The notes under the pieces were generated by a model that saw only the letters and a program-made list of their open reading frames with translations, had not been told where the DNA came from and did not search any database. A program made the position numbers and the translations under genes. Of a DNA stretch of 64,000 bases, positions 16,452-25,562 are shown piece by piece. Positions within the stretch are counted from its first letter, which is position 1. The number at the start of each line of letters is the position of its first letter. The DNA comes from an uncultured Acidobacteriota bacterium (lineage in GTDB: Bacteria; Acidobacteriota; Terriglobia; Bryobacterales; Bryobacteraceae), in contig CADEFT010000037.1 in the NCBI GenBank assembly GCA_902826685.1, forward strand, positions 1 to 64,000. Reading direction: 5' to 3'.

Positions 16452-17584
16452 CGGCCTGGATCGTTTTCATCGGTTGTGCACTGTTTCTGGTTTACATCGT
16501 GGTGGGCTATCCGGCGTTACTGAAATGGATGTCGGCACGCTTTCCCCGGCCGGTCTCCAAACGCCGGATTCAGCCTCCAATCACCGTACTGATCGCGGCG
16601 TATAACGGCGCGAAGTATATCGCCCGGAAACTGGATTCGGTTCTGGCGCTTGAGTATCCGCGCGAGCGGATGGAAATACTGGTTATCTCCGACGGTTCAA
16701 CCGATGAAACCGAGGAGATTGTCCGCAGCTATGCCGGCCGCGGCGTGCGTCTGCTGCGGGTGCCGCGCGGCGGAAAGCCGGCGGCTTTGAATGCGGGCAT
16801 TCCGCAAACGTCGGGCGAGATTCTGGTGCTTACCGACGTACGGCAGGAAGTGGAGCCCCAAAGCGTGCAGAACCTGATGGACTGCTTTGCCGATCCGAAG
16901 GTGGGCGTCGTCTCGGGCGACCTCATCATTCGCGGTGCGGATCGGGAAGATCAGGCCGACGTGGCGCGTTATTGGGATTACGAGAGGGAAATCCGCAAGC
17001 GGCTGGGGCGCATCGATTCCTTTTTCGGAGCCACGGGTCCTTTTTACGCCATCCGCCGGGAGTTGGCCGTACACGTGCCGCCGGACATGCTGCTCGACGA
17101 CGTGTATCTGCCGCTGTCGGCCTTCTTCAAGGGATACCGGCTGATTGTGGAAGAGGGCGCGCGAGCCTACGACTATCCCACTTCGAGGGAAACCGAGTTC
17201 AACCGCAAGGTGCGCACGCTGGCGGGCAATTATCAGATTCTGCGGGCCTATCCCAAGCTGCTTGGGCCGGGCAACCGGCTGTGGCTGCACTTCATGTCTT
17301 ACAAGTTCGGGCGGCTGATGCTGCCCTATGCGCTATTGGGCATGGCGGTATCGAGCCTGTTTTTGCCGGGGTGGCTGGGAAAGGCGGCGCTTGGGGGACA
17401 GATACTGTTTTACGCGCTGGCGTATCTGGACCGGTTCGCCACTCCGGGCACGTTGCTGAAGAGGTTGACCTCGCCCTGCTGCACGGCGGTGACGCTGATT
17501 GTGGCGGCGGTGTACGCCTTGAAGGTCTTCTTTGTGGAGCCGCGCGAGCTTTGGAAAGTTACCAGCGCCGGGAAGATGAGCTGA
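16448..17584 (+). CDS. Membrane-anchored GT2 glycosyltransferase
   Basis: 378 aa starting at GTG 16448, which overlaps the previous stop. An N-terminal membrane helix (WIVFIGCALFLVYIVVGYPA) is followed by a GT-A domain: ITVLIAAYNGAKYIARKLDS, the DxD-like LTDVRQEV, GATGPFYAIRREL and DDVYLPLSAFFKGY, with C-terminal hydrophobic helices. This is the PgaC/EpsH layout of processive or monosaccharide-adding beta-glycosyltransferases. A QxxRW motif is not clear, so processivity is doubtful. Last gene of a three-gene coupled set. Confidence 0.85.
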   Translation: MTAWIVFIGCALFLVYIVVGYPALLKWMSARFPRPVSKRRIQPPITVLIAAYNGAKYIARKLDSVLALEYPRERMEILVISDGSTDETEEIVRSYAGRGVRLLRVPRGGKPAALNAGIPQTSGEILVLTDVRQEVEPQSVQNLMDCFADPKVGVVSGDLIIRGADREDQADVARYWDYEREIRKRLGRIDSFFGATGPFYAIRRELAVHVPPDMLLDDVYLPLSAFFKGYRLIVEEGARAYDYPTSRETEFNRKVRTLAGNYQILRAYPKLLGPGNRLWLHFMSYKFGRLMLPYALLGMAVSSLFLPGWLGKAALGGQILFYALAYLDRFATPGTLLKRLTSPCCTAVTLIVAAVYALKVFFVEPRELWKVTSAGKMS

Positions 17585-17648
17585 CCGTGTAAAGTCTCTC
17601 CATCCTGGGCCGATCTACAACAGAGAATCCCCAGAAGACAGGAGATAT

Positions 17649-17849
17649 ATGAAGCAGTTCAGTTGTGGCGACGTCGTTCCCGGATGCTCGGCGGTTTTTC
17701 GCGCCTCCAGCGAAGAGCAGATTCTGGGAGCGGTGGCCGAGCATGCGCGCCGCGATCATGGCATGGATTCGATTCCCGCCGCACTGGTGAGCCAAGTGCG
17801 GTCGCTGATCCGTCCCGCGGCGGTTGAGGTAACGTCCTCGCTGGCCTGA
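17649..17849 (+). CDS. DUF1059 small protein
   Basis: 66 aa; the ATG follows AGGAGATAT. The pattern FSCGDVVPGCSAVF, then EQILGAVAEHARRDHGMDSI, then a C-terminal helix matches DUF1059, a small conserved family with paired Cys and His residues and no assigned function. It sits 4 nt before the EAL gene and is probably co-transcribed with it. Confidence 0.75.
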   Translation: MKQFSCGDVVPGCSAVFRASSEEQILGAVAEHARRDHGMDSIPAALVSQVRSLIRPAAVEVTSSLA

Positions 17850-17853
17850 TCTC

Positions 17854-19038
17854 ATGCCGGCGGCATCCGATCGGGCCGAAGGCGGAATCCGGCAACTGGC
17901 GCGAGCGATCGCCGCCTCGCCGGAACAGACCGGGTTCGGTCAACACCTGCTGGGCATCCTGCGGGGCGAAGCTTCGGTTCAATATCACTTTCAGCCGATC
18001 GTCGAGCTGCGCCACGGAGTGGCGGCCGGCTACGAGGGACTGGTGCGTTTCAAAGGCGGTCCGGACTGGCCGCCGGACCGCTGGTTTGCCGAGGCGGAGC
18101 GGCACGGCCTTCGAATCGCGCTGGAGGAAGCGGTGACGCGCGGTCTGCTGGAACGCCAGGCTCTGCTTCCACCCAATTGCTTTCTTTCCATCAACGTCAG
18201 CCCCTCGTTCGTGCTTTCGCCACAGTGGGAGGAACTGCTGGCCGGGGGCCGGAGGCTGGGCGGCCTGGTGGTGGAGATCACCGAGAACGAAGCGGTGGAC
18301 GATTACGCTCCGCTGCTCAAGCGGATAGAGCAGATCCGCGAGCGCGGCGGCCATGTGGCGGTGGACGATGCCGGTTCGGGCTACGCGAGCCTGCATCATG
18401 TCATGGCGTTGCGTCCGGACTTTGTAAAGCTCGACCGCGTCTTTGTCACCGGCTGCGACACCGATCGCGCCAAGAGCGCGTTGATTGAGATGGTGGGCAA
18501 GGCTTCGAGCCGCCTGGATGCCTGGATCATCGCCGAAGGAGTGGAGACGGCGGGCGAACTCGACGAGCTGCTGCGCCTGGAGGTTCCGCTCGCGGAGGGC
18601 TATTTCCTTGGCCGGCCGCAGCCGGAAATGCGGCCCGTGGCGGAGGAAACGGCGAAGGCCATTACGTGGCGCGGGCAGGCGCTGGCAGCGTCCCAGACGA
18701 TTGAAGCGGCCATGGAGTTTTGTCCGCTTTGCCCGGACCTGGCGGGCGCGATGGAGCTGGTGAGCGCGGATCGCCAGGTATCGGCCACGGTTGTAACCAA
18801 CCCGTCCGGGCGGCCCGAACAACTCGTCGAGCGCCATCCGCTGATGGGAGTGCGCACGGTGCCGGCGCCGATGAAAGTGCAGGCGGGAACCTCCTGCCGC
18901 GAAGCGCTGGAGCGCGCCTTGACGCGCCCGGCCGATTCCCGCTGGGACTCTTTACTCGCCATCAACGAGCTGGGCGAATTCGTCGGTGTCGCCCGTATCG
19001 ACCGGCTGGTCCGGCTGTCGCTGATGGCGCGCCGCTAG
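17854..19038 (+). CDS. EAL-domain cyclic-di-GMP phosphodiesterase
   Basis: 394 aa. The EAL domain runs from about residue 40 to 265, with signature YEGLVRF (E61, EGL form), SINVSPSF, VVEITENEAVD, VDDAGSGYASLHH, FVKLDRVFV, IIAEGVET and EGYFLGRPQP. All the usual metal and catalytic positions appear to be present, so it should hydrolyse c-di-GMP to pGpG. There is no GGDEF domain and no membrane segment. The C-terminal 120 residues resemble a small-ligand or CBS-like regulatory module (LLAINELGEFVGVARIDRLV). Lying beside EPS genes, it could tune their output, though the target is not shown. Confidence 0.88.
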   Translation: MPAASDRAEGGIRQLARAIAASPEQTGFGQHLLGILRGEASVQYHFQPIVELRHGVAAGYEGLVRFKGGPDWPPDRWFAEAERHGLRIALEEAVTRGLLERQALLPPNCFLSINVSPSFVLSPQWEELLAGGRRLGGLVVEITENEAVDDYAPLLKRIEQIRERGGHVAVDDAGSGYASLHHVMALRPDFVKLDRVFVTGCDTDRAKSALIEMVGKASSRLDAWIIAEGVETAGELDELLRLEVPLAEGYFLGRPQPEMRPVAEETAKAITWRGQALAASQTIEAAMEFCPLCPDLAGAMELVSADRQVSATVVTNPSGRPEQLVERHPLMGVRTVPAPMKVQAGTSCREALERALTRPADSRWDSLLAINELGEFVGVARIDRLVRLSLMARR

Positions 19039-19090
19039 GTTCACCCGATTTATACTAAAGCGATCAACTTTGCTTTGGGTGGACCAAGCC

Positions 19091-22000
19091 ATGAAATTCA
19101 ATTTGCTTTCCCCGTTGTTGTATTGCCTCACCGCCACATTATCCGCGCAGACGGGAACGATTCAGGGAATTATCGTCGATCCCTCGGGCGCGACCATCAA
19201 GGATGCCAAGATCGCCGCGACCGACCAGCGCAAAGCCGTCGTCGTTCGGGAAGTATCTTCCGGCACCGACGGCGCCTTTCAATTGCAGGGCATACAGCCG
19301 GGCCTCTATACGCTGAAGATTCAAGCGGCGGGTTTCCGCGCCCTGGACCGCACCGGGTTACAGCTCGATTCGAACCAGATTCTGAATCTTGGCCCGGTGA
19401 GTCTGCAAATCGGCCAGACCACCGATTCGGTGACGATCAGCGAAGAGATTCCGATCGTGGAGACGGCGACGGCCAACAAGAGCTTCACGATTTCGTCGCG
19501 GCAGGTGACCGAGCTGGCGCTGAACGGCCGCGACTTCCAGTCGCTGATGCGCACCCTGCCGGGCGTGGTCTCCAACGACCGCACCGATTTCCGCCTCGCC
19601 TTCAACAACACCGACGCGTTTAACGTCAACGGGCTGCGGGGATCGAATAACAACGTGTTTCTCGATGGGGCGATCAACACCGACGTGGGCGCCAACGATG
19701 GGCAATACACCCAGATTTCGCTCGATGCGGTGGGTGAGTTCAAAGTGCAGACCTCGACGTTCAACGCCGAGTACGGCCGCAACCCGGGCGTGATGATCGC
19801 GGTCAATACCAAGGCGGGCGGGCGCAACTATCACGGCACGCTGTATGAGTTCCTGCGCAACAACGCCCTCGACGCGCGGCAGCCGTTTGACCGTACCGGC
19901 ACGACGCAGAAGCTGCGCTTCAACCAGTTCGGCGCCAACATCGGCGGGCCGCTGGTGATCCCCCGCATTTCGAGCCGCAAGGAACCGAAGCTGTTCTTCT
20001 TCTTCAACTATGAAAAGACTCTGGCGACGCGGCCAAGCGGCGGCAGCTTCGTGGATCTGCCGCATCAGGACCTTTTCAACGGCGATCTGTCGAGGCTGTA
20101 CCGGCCGGGGACGATCCGCACGGCGGCGGGCGCCGATACGGGCTTCCAGATCGGGCAGGTATTCCGGCCGGGCACGCTGGTGCGCGAAGCGGGCGGGCGC
20201 ATCATCGGCGGAGATCCCTATCCCGGCAACATCATTCCGCGGGCGGAGTGGTCGCGCAACGCGGCCGCGTTTCTGAAAGTGATCGGCGGCGCGAATTATT
20301 CAGGTGTGAGCCCGACGCCGAATACGCCCGAGGCGGTGCGTTACTTTTTCCAGGACACCTACCAGTTCAACAAGGAAGGGAAGGTGGGCCGCGTCGACTG
20401 GACGATCAACGAAAAGGCCAATTTCTTCTTCCGCTGGGCCGACGACGCCAATCATGAAGAGCAGGGGCTGGGCATTTTCGCCTCGACGCCGTATCCGGTG
20501 TTTCCGCAGTTCCGGCGCAAGCCCGGCTCGTCGTGGTCGACCAACCTGGTCAACGTGATCTCTCCTTCCACCACCAATGAGTTCATCTTCAGCTACAACC
20601 GGCTGACGCAGTTGGTGGATGTGCAGGACGATGCCAACAAGGCGTTATACGACCGCTCGACGCTCGGGTTTACCTTTACCGAGTTTTTCCCCGAATCGAA
20701 TCTGCGCAACCGGTTCCCGCGGTTCAACTGCGGCGTGGCTAGCTGCAACTATCCGGGCTTTCCGGCGGGCTGGCTGAGCGAAGCCAAGCAGTTCACGCTG
20801 ACCGACAACATGACGCTGAATCGCGGCGCGCATACCTTCAAGTTCGGCGGCTTCTTCAACACCAACCTCAACGGCCAGCAGCCGACCTGGACCGATGCGA
20901 TGAACTTCAATTTCGGCGATTCGGCGGACAATCCGCTCTCGACCGGAACCACGTTCGCCAACATGCTGCTGGGCAACTATACGTCGGTGAATCAGACCAA
21001 CGGCCGGTTCTACGGTTCGTTCAAGTTTTTCGGCGCCGAGGCGTTCGCGCAGGATAGCTGGCGCGTGGGCCGTAAGTTGACCGTGGAATATGGGGTGCGG
21101 TGGGCATATCTGGGTCCGACTTATACCTACGGGAAGTTTTTGCAGAATTACTTCGATCCGCGTTTGTATAGTCCGGCGCAGGCGGCGCGGGTGGATATCA
21201 ATCCCGGGCTGACTATCGGCACGCTGGTTCCGGGCGTGGGCAATCCGTTCAACGGCATGGTGGAGGAAGGCTCGGGCGGCATTCCGAAGGGATTCGCCAA
21301 GCACCGCTGGAACAATTGGGGCCCGCGGTTCGGGTTCGCCTACGATCCGTTCGGCGACGGCAAAACGTCGATTCGCGGCGGCGGCGGGCTGTTTTACGAA
21401 CGAATCCGCCAGAATGCCAACAACTTCGACGGTTTGGGCAATCCGCCGCTGACGTTCCTGCCGACGGTGTATGCGGGCAAGGTAGATGCGCTTGGGCCGG
21501 CGCTGATCGCGGGTGGACGGCGGGCGCCGGTGGGTATTTCGACGTTTGACGCCGAAGGGCAGATTCCGACGATCTATTCGTGGAGCCTGGGCGTGCAGCG
21601 GGAGCTTGGGGCGCGCACTTCGCTCGACGTCAGCTACATCGGCAATCGCGGACGTTACCTGCAGTATCGCCGGGATCTGAACCAGCTACGGCTCGGGACG
21701 ACGCTGCAGCCGGGCGTGCTCACGGCGGTCAACGGCGTCGCCAATGCGCTGCGGCCGTATCTGGGCTATGCCAACGTGAACTTCACCGAATTCGGCGCGA
21801 CATCGAATTACAACGCGCTGCAGGCGCGCGTCAGCCGGCGGTTCGCCAAAGGATTCACCGGCAACTTCAACTACACCTGGTCGAAGGCGCAGGGAGTGAA
21901 CGAGGGCGACACGGCGGGTCTGGCGTATACCTTCGACCGCAGGCGCGAATACGGGCTGCTGGCGTTCGACCGCAAACAGATCGTGACCATCGATTTCGTA

Positions 22001-22522
22001 TATGAGCTGCCGCAGTTTGCCAAGAGCAACGGCTTTGCCAAGGCGGTGGCCAACGGCTGGACGATCAACGGCATTACTCGCTTCTGGGGCGGGACGCCGC
22101 TGACGATCACCTCAAACGGCAATCCGGGTACGCTTGGCGGCGGGCCGCGCGCCGATTACCTGGGCGGCAATGTGAAGATGGACACGCCCTCGGAACTCGA
22201 CTATTTCAACGTATTCGCGTTTGGCCGGCCGCTTGAAGGAACGTTGGGGAATACGGGCGAGGGGATTCTGCGCGGGCCGGGCATCAATCAGTGGGACGTG
22301 TCGTTGTTCAAGACGACCAATATCACCGAGCGGGCGCGGCTGCAATTCCGGTTTGAGACGTTCAACACGTTTAACAACACGCAGTGGTCGGGCGTGAATA
22401 CGGGTCTGAACGTGCCGAATCCGAATACGGCGGTGACGGCGGCCACGCGCGGTACGTTCGGGCAGGTGAACTCGACGCGCGATCCCCGCACGCTGCAGTT
22501 CGGGCTGAAGTTCCTGTTCTGA
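19091..22522 (+). CDS. Oar-like TonB-dependent outer-membrane receptor
   Basis: 1143 aa from the ATG at 19091, giving the signal peptide MKFNLLSPLLYCLTATLSAQ; an in-frame TTG at 19070 is less likely. A carboxypeptidase-regulatory-like domain (GTIQGIIVDPSGATIKDAKI) is followed by a plug region (VTELALNGRDFQSLMRTLPG, NNNVFLDGAI, YHGTLYEFLRNNALDAR) and a 700-residue barrel. It ends with QFGLKFLF, the terminal aromatic signature recognised by the BAM machinery. The receptor likely imports a large ligand such as a glycan or peptide. The start of the TPR gene overlaps its last base. Confidence 0.93.
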   Translation: MKFNLLSPLLYCLTATLSAQTGTIQGIIVDPSGATIKDAKIAATDQRKAVVVREVSSGTDGAFQLQGIQPGLYTLKIQAAGFRALDRTGLQLDSNQILNLGPVSLQIGQTTDSVTISEEIPIVETATANKSFTISSRQVTELALNGRDFQSLMRTLPGVVSNDRTDFRLAFNNTDAFNVNGLRGSNNNVFLDGAINTDVGANDGQYTQISLDAVGEFKVQTSTFNAEYGRNPGVMIAVNTKAGGRNYHGTLYEFLRNNALDARQPFDRTGTTQKLRFNQFGANIGGPLVIPRISSRKEPKLFFFFNYEKTLATRPSGGSFVDLPHQDLFNGDLSRLYRPGTIRTAAGADTGFQIGQVFRPGTLVREAGGRIIGGDPYPGNIIPRAEWSRNAAAFLKVIGGANYSGVSPTPNTPEAVRYFFQDTYQFNKEGKVGRVDWTINEKANFFFRWADDANHEEQGLGIFASTPYPVFPQFRRKPGSSWSTNLVNVISPSTTNEFIFSYNRLTQLVDVQDDANKALYDRSTLGFTFTEFFPESNLRNRFPRFNCGVASCNYPGFPAGWLSEAKQFTLTDNMTLNRGAHTFKFGGFFNTNLNGQQPTWTDAMNFNFGDSADNPLSTGTTFANMLLGNYTSVNQTNGRFYGSFKFFGAEAFAQDSWRVGRKLTVEYGVRWAYLGPTYTYGKFLQNYFDPRLYSPAQAARVDINPGLTIGTLVPGVGNPFNGMVEEGSGGIPKGFAKHRWNNWGPRFGFAYDPFGDGKTSIRGGGGLFYERIRQNANNFDGLGNPPLTFLPTVYAGKVDALGPALIAGGRRAPVGISTFDAEGQIPTIYSWSLGVQRELGARTSLDVSYIGNRGRYLQYRRDLNQLRLGTTLQPGVLTAVNGVANALRPYLGYANVNFTEFGATSNYNALQARVSRRFAKGFTGNFNYTWSKAQGVNEGDTAGLAYTFDRRREYGLLAFDRKQIVTIDFVYELPQFAKSNGFAKAVANGWTINGITRFWGGTPLTITSNGNPGTLGGGPRADYLGGNVKMDTPSELDYFNVFAFGRPLEGTLGNTGEGILRGPGINQWDVSLFKTTNITERARLQFRFETFNTFNNTQWSGVNTGLNVPNPNTAVTAATRGTFGQVNSTRDPRTLQFGLKFLF

Positions 22523-23619
22523 TGATCCCGCTGTGGTGGTGGCTGTCGCTGTGCCTGGCGCAGCCCCCGCCGCCTACCGGCGAGGTGTTCGCTTCGGCGG
22601 CGCGGGCGCTGCAATCGGGCCGGTATGACGCCGCCGAACGGGAATTCCTTGAAGTCCTGAAACGAGAGCCCGGTCACGTGGGCGCACTCGGTAATCTTGG
22701 CGTTCTTTATTCGCGCACTGGCCAGCCTTCGCGGGCCATCGACGTATACCGGCGGGCTTTGAAGCTGGCTCCGGGGGAACCGGGCCTGCTGCTCAACCTG
22801 AGCCTGGCGTATTTCAAAATCGAGGAGTTTGCCAGCGCCAAGCCCTTGCTGGAACAACTGGAGCCCAAGGCCGGGGCGCGGCAGGCGCAAGCGCGGGAAC
22901 TGCTGGCGATCGCGCGGTTGCAGACCGGGGAGACGGAGGCGGCGGTGACGGCGCTGGCGGCATTGGCCGGGGCCGCGCAGCCCTCGCCCGCGGTGCTGCA
23001 ATTTCTCGCGCTCGGCCATATCCGGCAGGGCGCCCGGGCCAAGGCCGATGCGGTGATGGAGCGGCTTTTTGAATCGCTTCCGCCGGCAAGCGCGCGATAC
23101 TTCGAAGGCCGCATCTGGTACGACGCGGCGCTGTTTGAGAAGGCGCTCGAAAGCTACGAGAAAGCGGCCGCGGCGGAACCGTATCTTCCGGGATTGGCGC
23201 TGGAGACCGGCAAAACGCTCATCAGTCTGCGCCGTGGCGGCGAGGCTGAGCGAAAGCTGCGCGCGGCGCTGCTGGAGAACGCCGCCGGGGATGCCGAGAC
23301 GCTTTATTTCCTAGGCGCGCTGCTGGTGCAGAACGGCAAACCGGCCGAGGGCGTGCCGCTGCTTGAACAGGCGCGGGCGCGAAGGCCCAACCTTTGGGGC
23401 ACCTATTTCTATCTGGGCAAGGCGAAGCTGGCGCTAAACCGGCCAGCCGAAGCGGTCGCACTGCTGGCCGAGGCGGCCCGGAGGTCGCCCTCGGAACCGG
23501 CGGTGCAGTACCAGTTGGCGCGGGCGCTCCAAGCTTCCGGGCGCGCGACCGAGGCTCGGGAGGCGTTTGAGCGAGTGCGCAAACTGGGCTCCAAACCGGA
23601 GCCGCTGGTGGCCCAGTAG
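22522..23619 (+). CDS. Exported TPR-repeat protein
   Basis: 365 aa. The ATG at 22522 overlaps the receptor stop (TGATG) and gives a short signal peptide (MIPLWWWLSLCLAQ). At least seven TPR-like units follow, e.g. GALGNLGVLYSRTGQPSRAI, LLLNLSLAYFKIEEFASAKP and TYFYLGKAKLALNRPAEAVA. TPR solenoids bind partner proteins; coupling to the receptor suggests a periplasmic accessory to it, as often seen for Oar-like genes in Acidobacteria. No catalytic domain is visible. Confidence 0.85.
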   Translation: MIPLWWWLSLCLAQPPPPTGEVFASAARALQSGRYDAAEREFLEVLKREPGHVGALGNLGVLYSRTGQPSRAIDVYRRALKLAPGEPGLLLNLSLAYFKIEEFASAKPLLEQLEPKAGARQAQARELLAIARLQTGETEAAVTALAALAGAAQPSPAVLQFLALGHIRQGARAKADAVMERLFESLPPASARYFEGRIWYDAALFEKALESYEKAAAAEPYLPGLALETGKTLISLRRGGEAERKLRAALLENAAGDAETLYFLGALLVQNGKPAEGVPLLEQARARRPNLWGTYFYLGKAKLALNRPAEAVALLAEAARRSPSEPAVQYQLARALQASGRATEAREAFERVRKLGSKPEPLVAQ

Positions 23620-23712
23620 CATCCATTCAGTACGTTCAGTACTACTAAGTCGGGCCCGCCTACCTGCCAGTACACCTTCCTCGCAAAAGCAAACTTCCTG
23701 AGTGTCAAGATA

Positions 23713-23741
23713 TTGAAGACACCGGGGCTATCCAGTATACT
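23713..23741 (+). promoter_or_regulatory. Strong sigma70-like promoter before the EPS export operon
   Basis: TTGAAG (23713-23718) and TATACT (23736-23741) are separated by exactly 17 nt, 165 nt upstream of the chosen chain-length gene start. The 286-nt gap at 23620-23905 holds no convincing gene; the long leader after this promoter could carry regulation, but I recognise no riboswitch. Confidence 0.55.
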
Positions 23742-23905
23742 CGACTAAGGTCGTATAGTGATCCGCCAGACACTGTAAGCATATGAATGGCCCGCCTTTG
23801 AGTATGAATCTCGAATGGCTGGAGTTCCAGATACTCACACAGTAAGTAACGGATCTAAGTCGGATGGCGAGTTCGCCTGGATTCATACAGGCGCGGGAAG
23901 GTGCG

Positions 23906-25558
23906 ATGCCGTTATTGACGAATCCCAACGGAGGGCCGCAGGGACCAGGCCCGGCCGTGATGGCGGAGAGACCCGAGGAGGCTCTGTCCCCGAGGTTGAA
24001 CTGGATGTCGGTGATCCGGCTGCTCGAGAAGCAGAAGCGGACGGTGCTCGGGATCTGGCTGGTGGGGACTTTAGCGGCGGCGTTCTGGATCGTGAGGCTG
24101 CCATCGATTTACAAGGCCGAGACGTTGATCATGGTGGAGTCGCAGAAGATTCCCGAGAAGCTGGTGACGGCGACGGTGAACGCGGAATTGCAGGACCGGG
24201 TGGCGAGTCTCAGCCAGCAGATTTTATCGGTGGGGCGGCTGGAGCAGTTGATCAACCGGTTCGGGCTGTACCGCGAGGACCGCGTTAAGATCACGGCTCA
24301 GGAGTTGATCGACGAGATGCGCCGGGACATCAGCATCAAGGTTGAAAAGGGTTGGGCGAAGAATCAACCGGGCGCGATTCGCGTATCCTACGCCGCGCCG
24401 CATCCGGACGTGGCGGCGGCGGTGGCCAACCAGATCGGCGCGTTCTTTGTGGAAGAGAACAGCAAGGCGCGGGAGTCGCAGGCCAAGGGCACGTCGGCGT
24501 TTCTCGAGGAGCGGATGCAGGAAGCGCGGAAGCGGCTGGAAGAGCAGGAAGCGCAGTTGAGCGAGTACAAGATCCGCAACTCGGGCGAGCTGCCGGAACA
24601 GAAAGACGCGATTTTGTCTACGCTGCAGCGGCTGCAGGTGGAACTGCAGGGTTCGCAGGACGCTATCAACCGCACCCAGCAGCAACGCATGATTTTGGAA
24701 AACGCGGTGACGTCGGCGGCGGCGAGCCAGACGGAACTGGCGCGGATGGCGGAAGACCTGACGCTGCCCATGGCCGAAGCGCCGGCGGCGGGCGCGGCGG
24801 CGCTGCCGGCGGTTACGGCGACCGGGCGGAAGCGCTCGGAGGTATTGGCCGAGGAGCTCGACGCGCTGCTGCGCCGTTATACCGATGCGCATCCGGATGT
24901 GGTGGCGCTCAAGGAAGAGTGGGAGCGGGTGAAGCGGGCCGAGGAGCGGGATGCAAGGCTCGCCGCCGAAGCCGAGCGGGTGGAGCGGGAGCGGCTGGCG
25001 CGTGGGGAAAAGCCGCTGCGCCGTCCATCGCCCGAGCTGACGCAGTTGATGCTGCGCGAGAAAGAGCGGGTGGCGGGACTGAAGGCGCAACTGGAAGCGG
25101 TCAGCCGCGAGCTGCGGCAGAGGGAGCAGGAGCGTGGAGGGGTATTGGCGCAGATCGCGCTTTACCAGCAGCGGCTCGATAGCCTGCCGGTGCGCGAACA
25201 GGAGATGGCGGCGCTGACGCGCGATTATCAGATCACCAAACTCAACTACGAATCGCTGCTGGATAAGAACCTGGCGGCGGAGATGGCTTCCGATATGGAG
25301 CGGCGGCAGAAAGCGGAGCGGTTCGTCATCATCGACAAGGCGCGGCTGCCGGAGCGGCCGGAGCGGCCCAAGCGGCTGCTGCTGACGCTGGTGGCAAGCC
25401 TGGCATCGCTCGGTATGGGGTTGATGGCGGCGCTGATGCGCGAGCTCAACCGGAATGTGGTGCTGGGGGAATGGGAGATGCCGTCTCAGGTGCCCGTGCT
25501 TGGGCGCATTCCCCCGATCCGGCTGGAGGCGATCGAATCGAGCGAGATGGAAGTTTGA
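23906..25558 (+). CDS. Polysaccharide chain-length determinant (Wzz/GumC family)
   Basis: 550 aa from the ATG at 23906, preceded by GGAAGG at good spacing; an in-frame ATG at 23864 would add 14 residues. N-terminal helix KRTVLGIWLVGTLAAAFWIV and C-terminal helix LLLTLVASLASLGMGLMAAL flank a periplasmic part with long coiled coils rich in Glu, Arg and Gln (about residues 180-460). This is the GumC-type co-polymerase that sets EPS chain length together with a tyrosine kinase. The kinase lies two genes downstream, matching the order of EPS/PEP-CTERM-type loci. Confidence 0.88.
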   Translation: MPLLTNPNGGPQGPGPAVMAERPEEALSPRLNWMSVIRLLEKQKRTVLGIWLVGTLAAAFWIVRLPSIYKAETLIMVESQKIPEKLVTATVNAELQDRVASLSQQILSVGRLEQLINRFGLYREDRVKITAQELIDEMRRDISIKVEKGWAKNQPGAIRVSYAAPHPDVAAAVANQIGAFFVEENSKARESQAKGTSAFLEERMQEARKRLEEQEAQLSEYKIRNSGELPEQKDAILSTLQRLQVELQGSQDAINRTQQQRMILENAVTSAAASQTELARMAEDLTLPMAEAPAAGAAALPAVTATGRKRSEVLAEELDALLRRYTDAHPDVVALKEEWERVKRAEERDARLAAEAERVERERLARGEKPLRRPSPELTQLMLREKERVAGLKAQLEAVSRELRQREQERGGVLAQIALYQQRLDSLPVREQEMAALTRDYQITKLNYESLLDKNLAAEMASDMERRQKAERFVIIDKARLPERPERPKRLLLTLVASLASLGMGLMAALMRELNRNVVLGEWEMPSQVPVLGRIPPIRLEAIESSEMEV

Positions 25559-25562
25559 ACAA

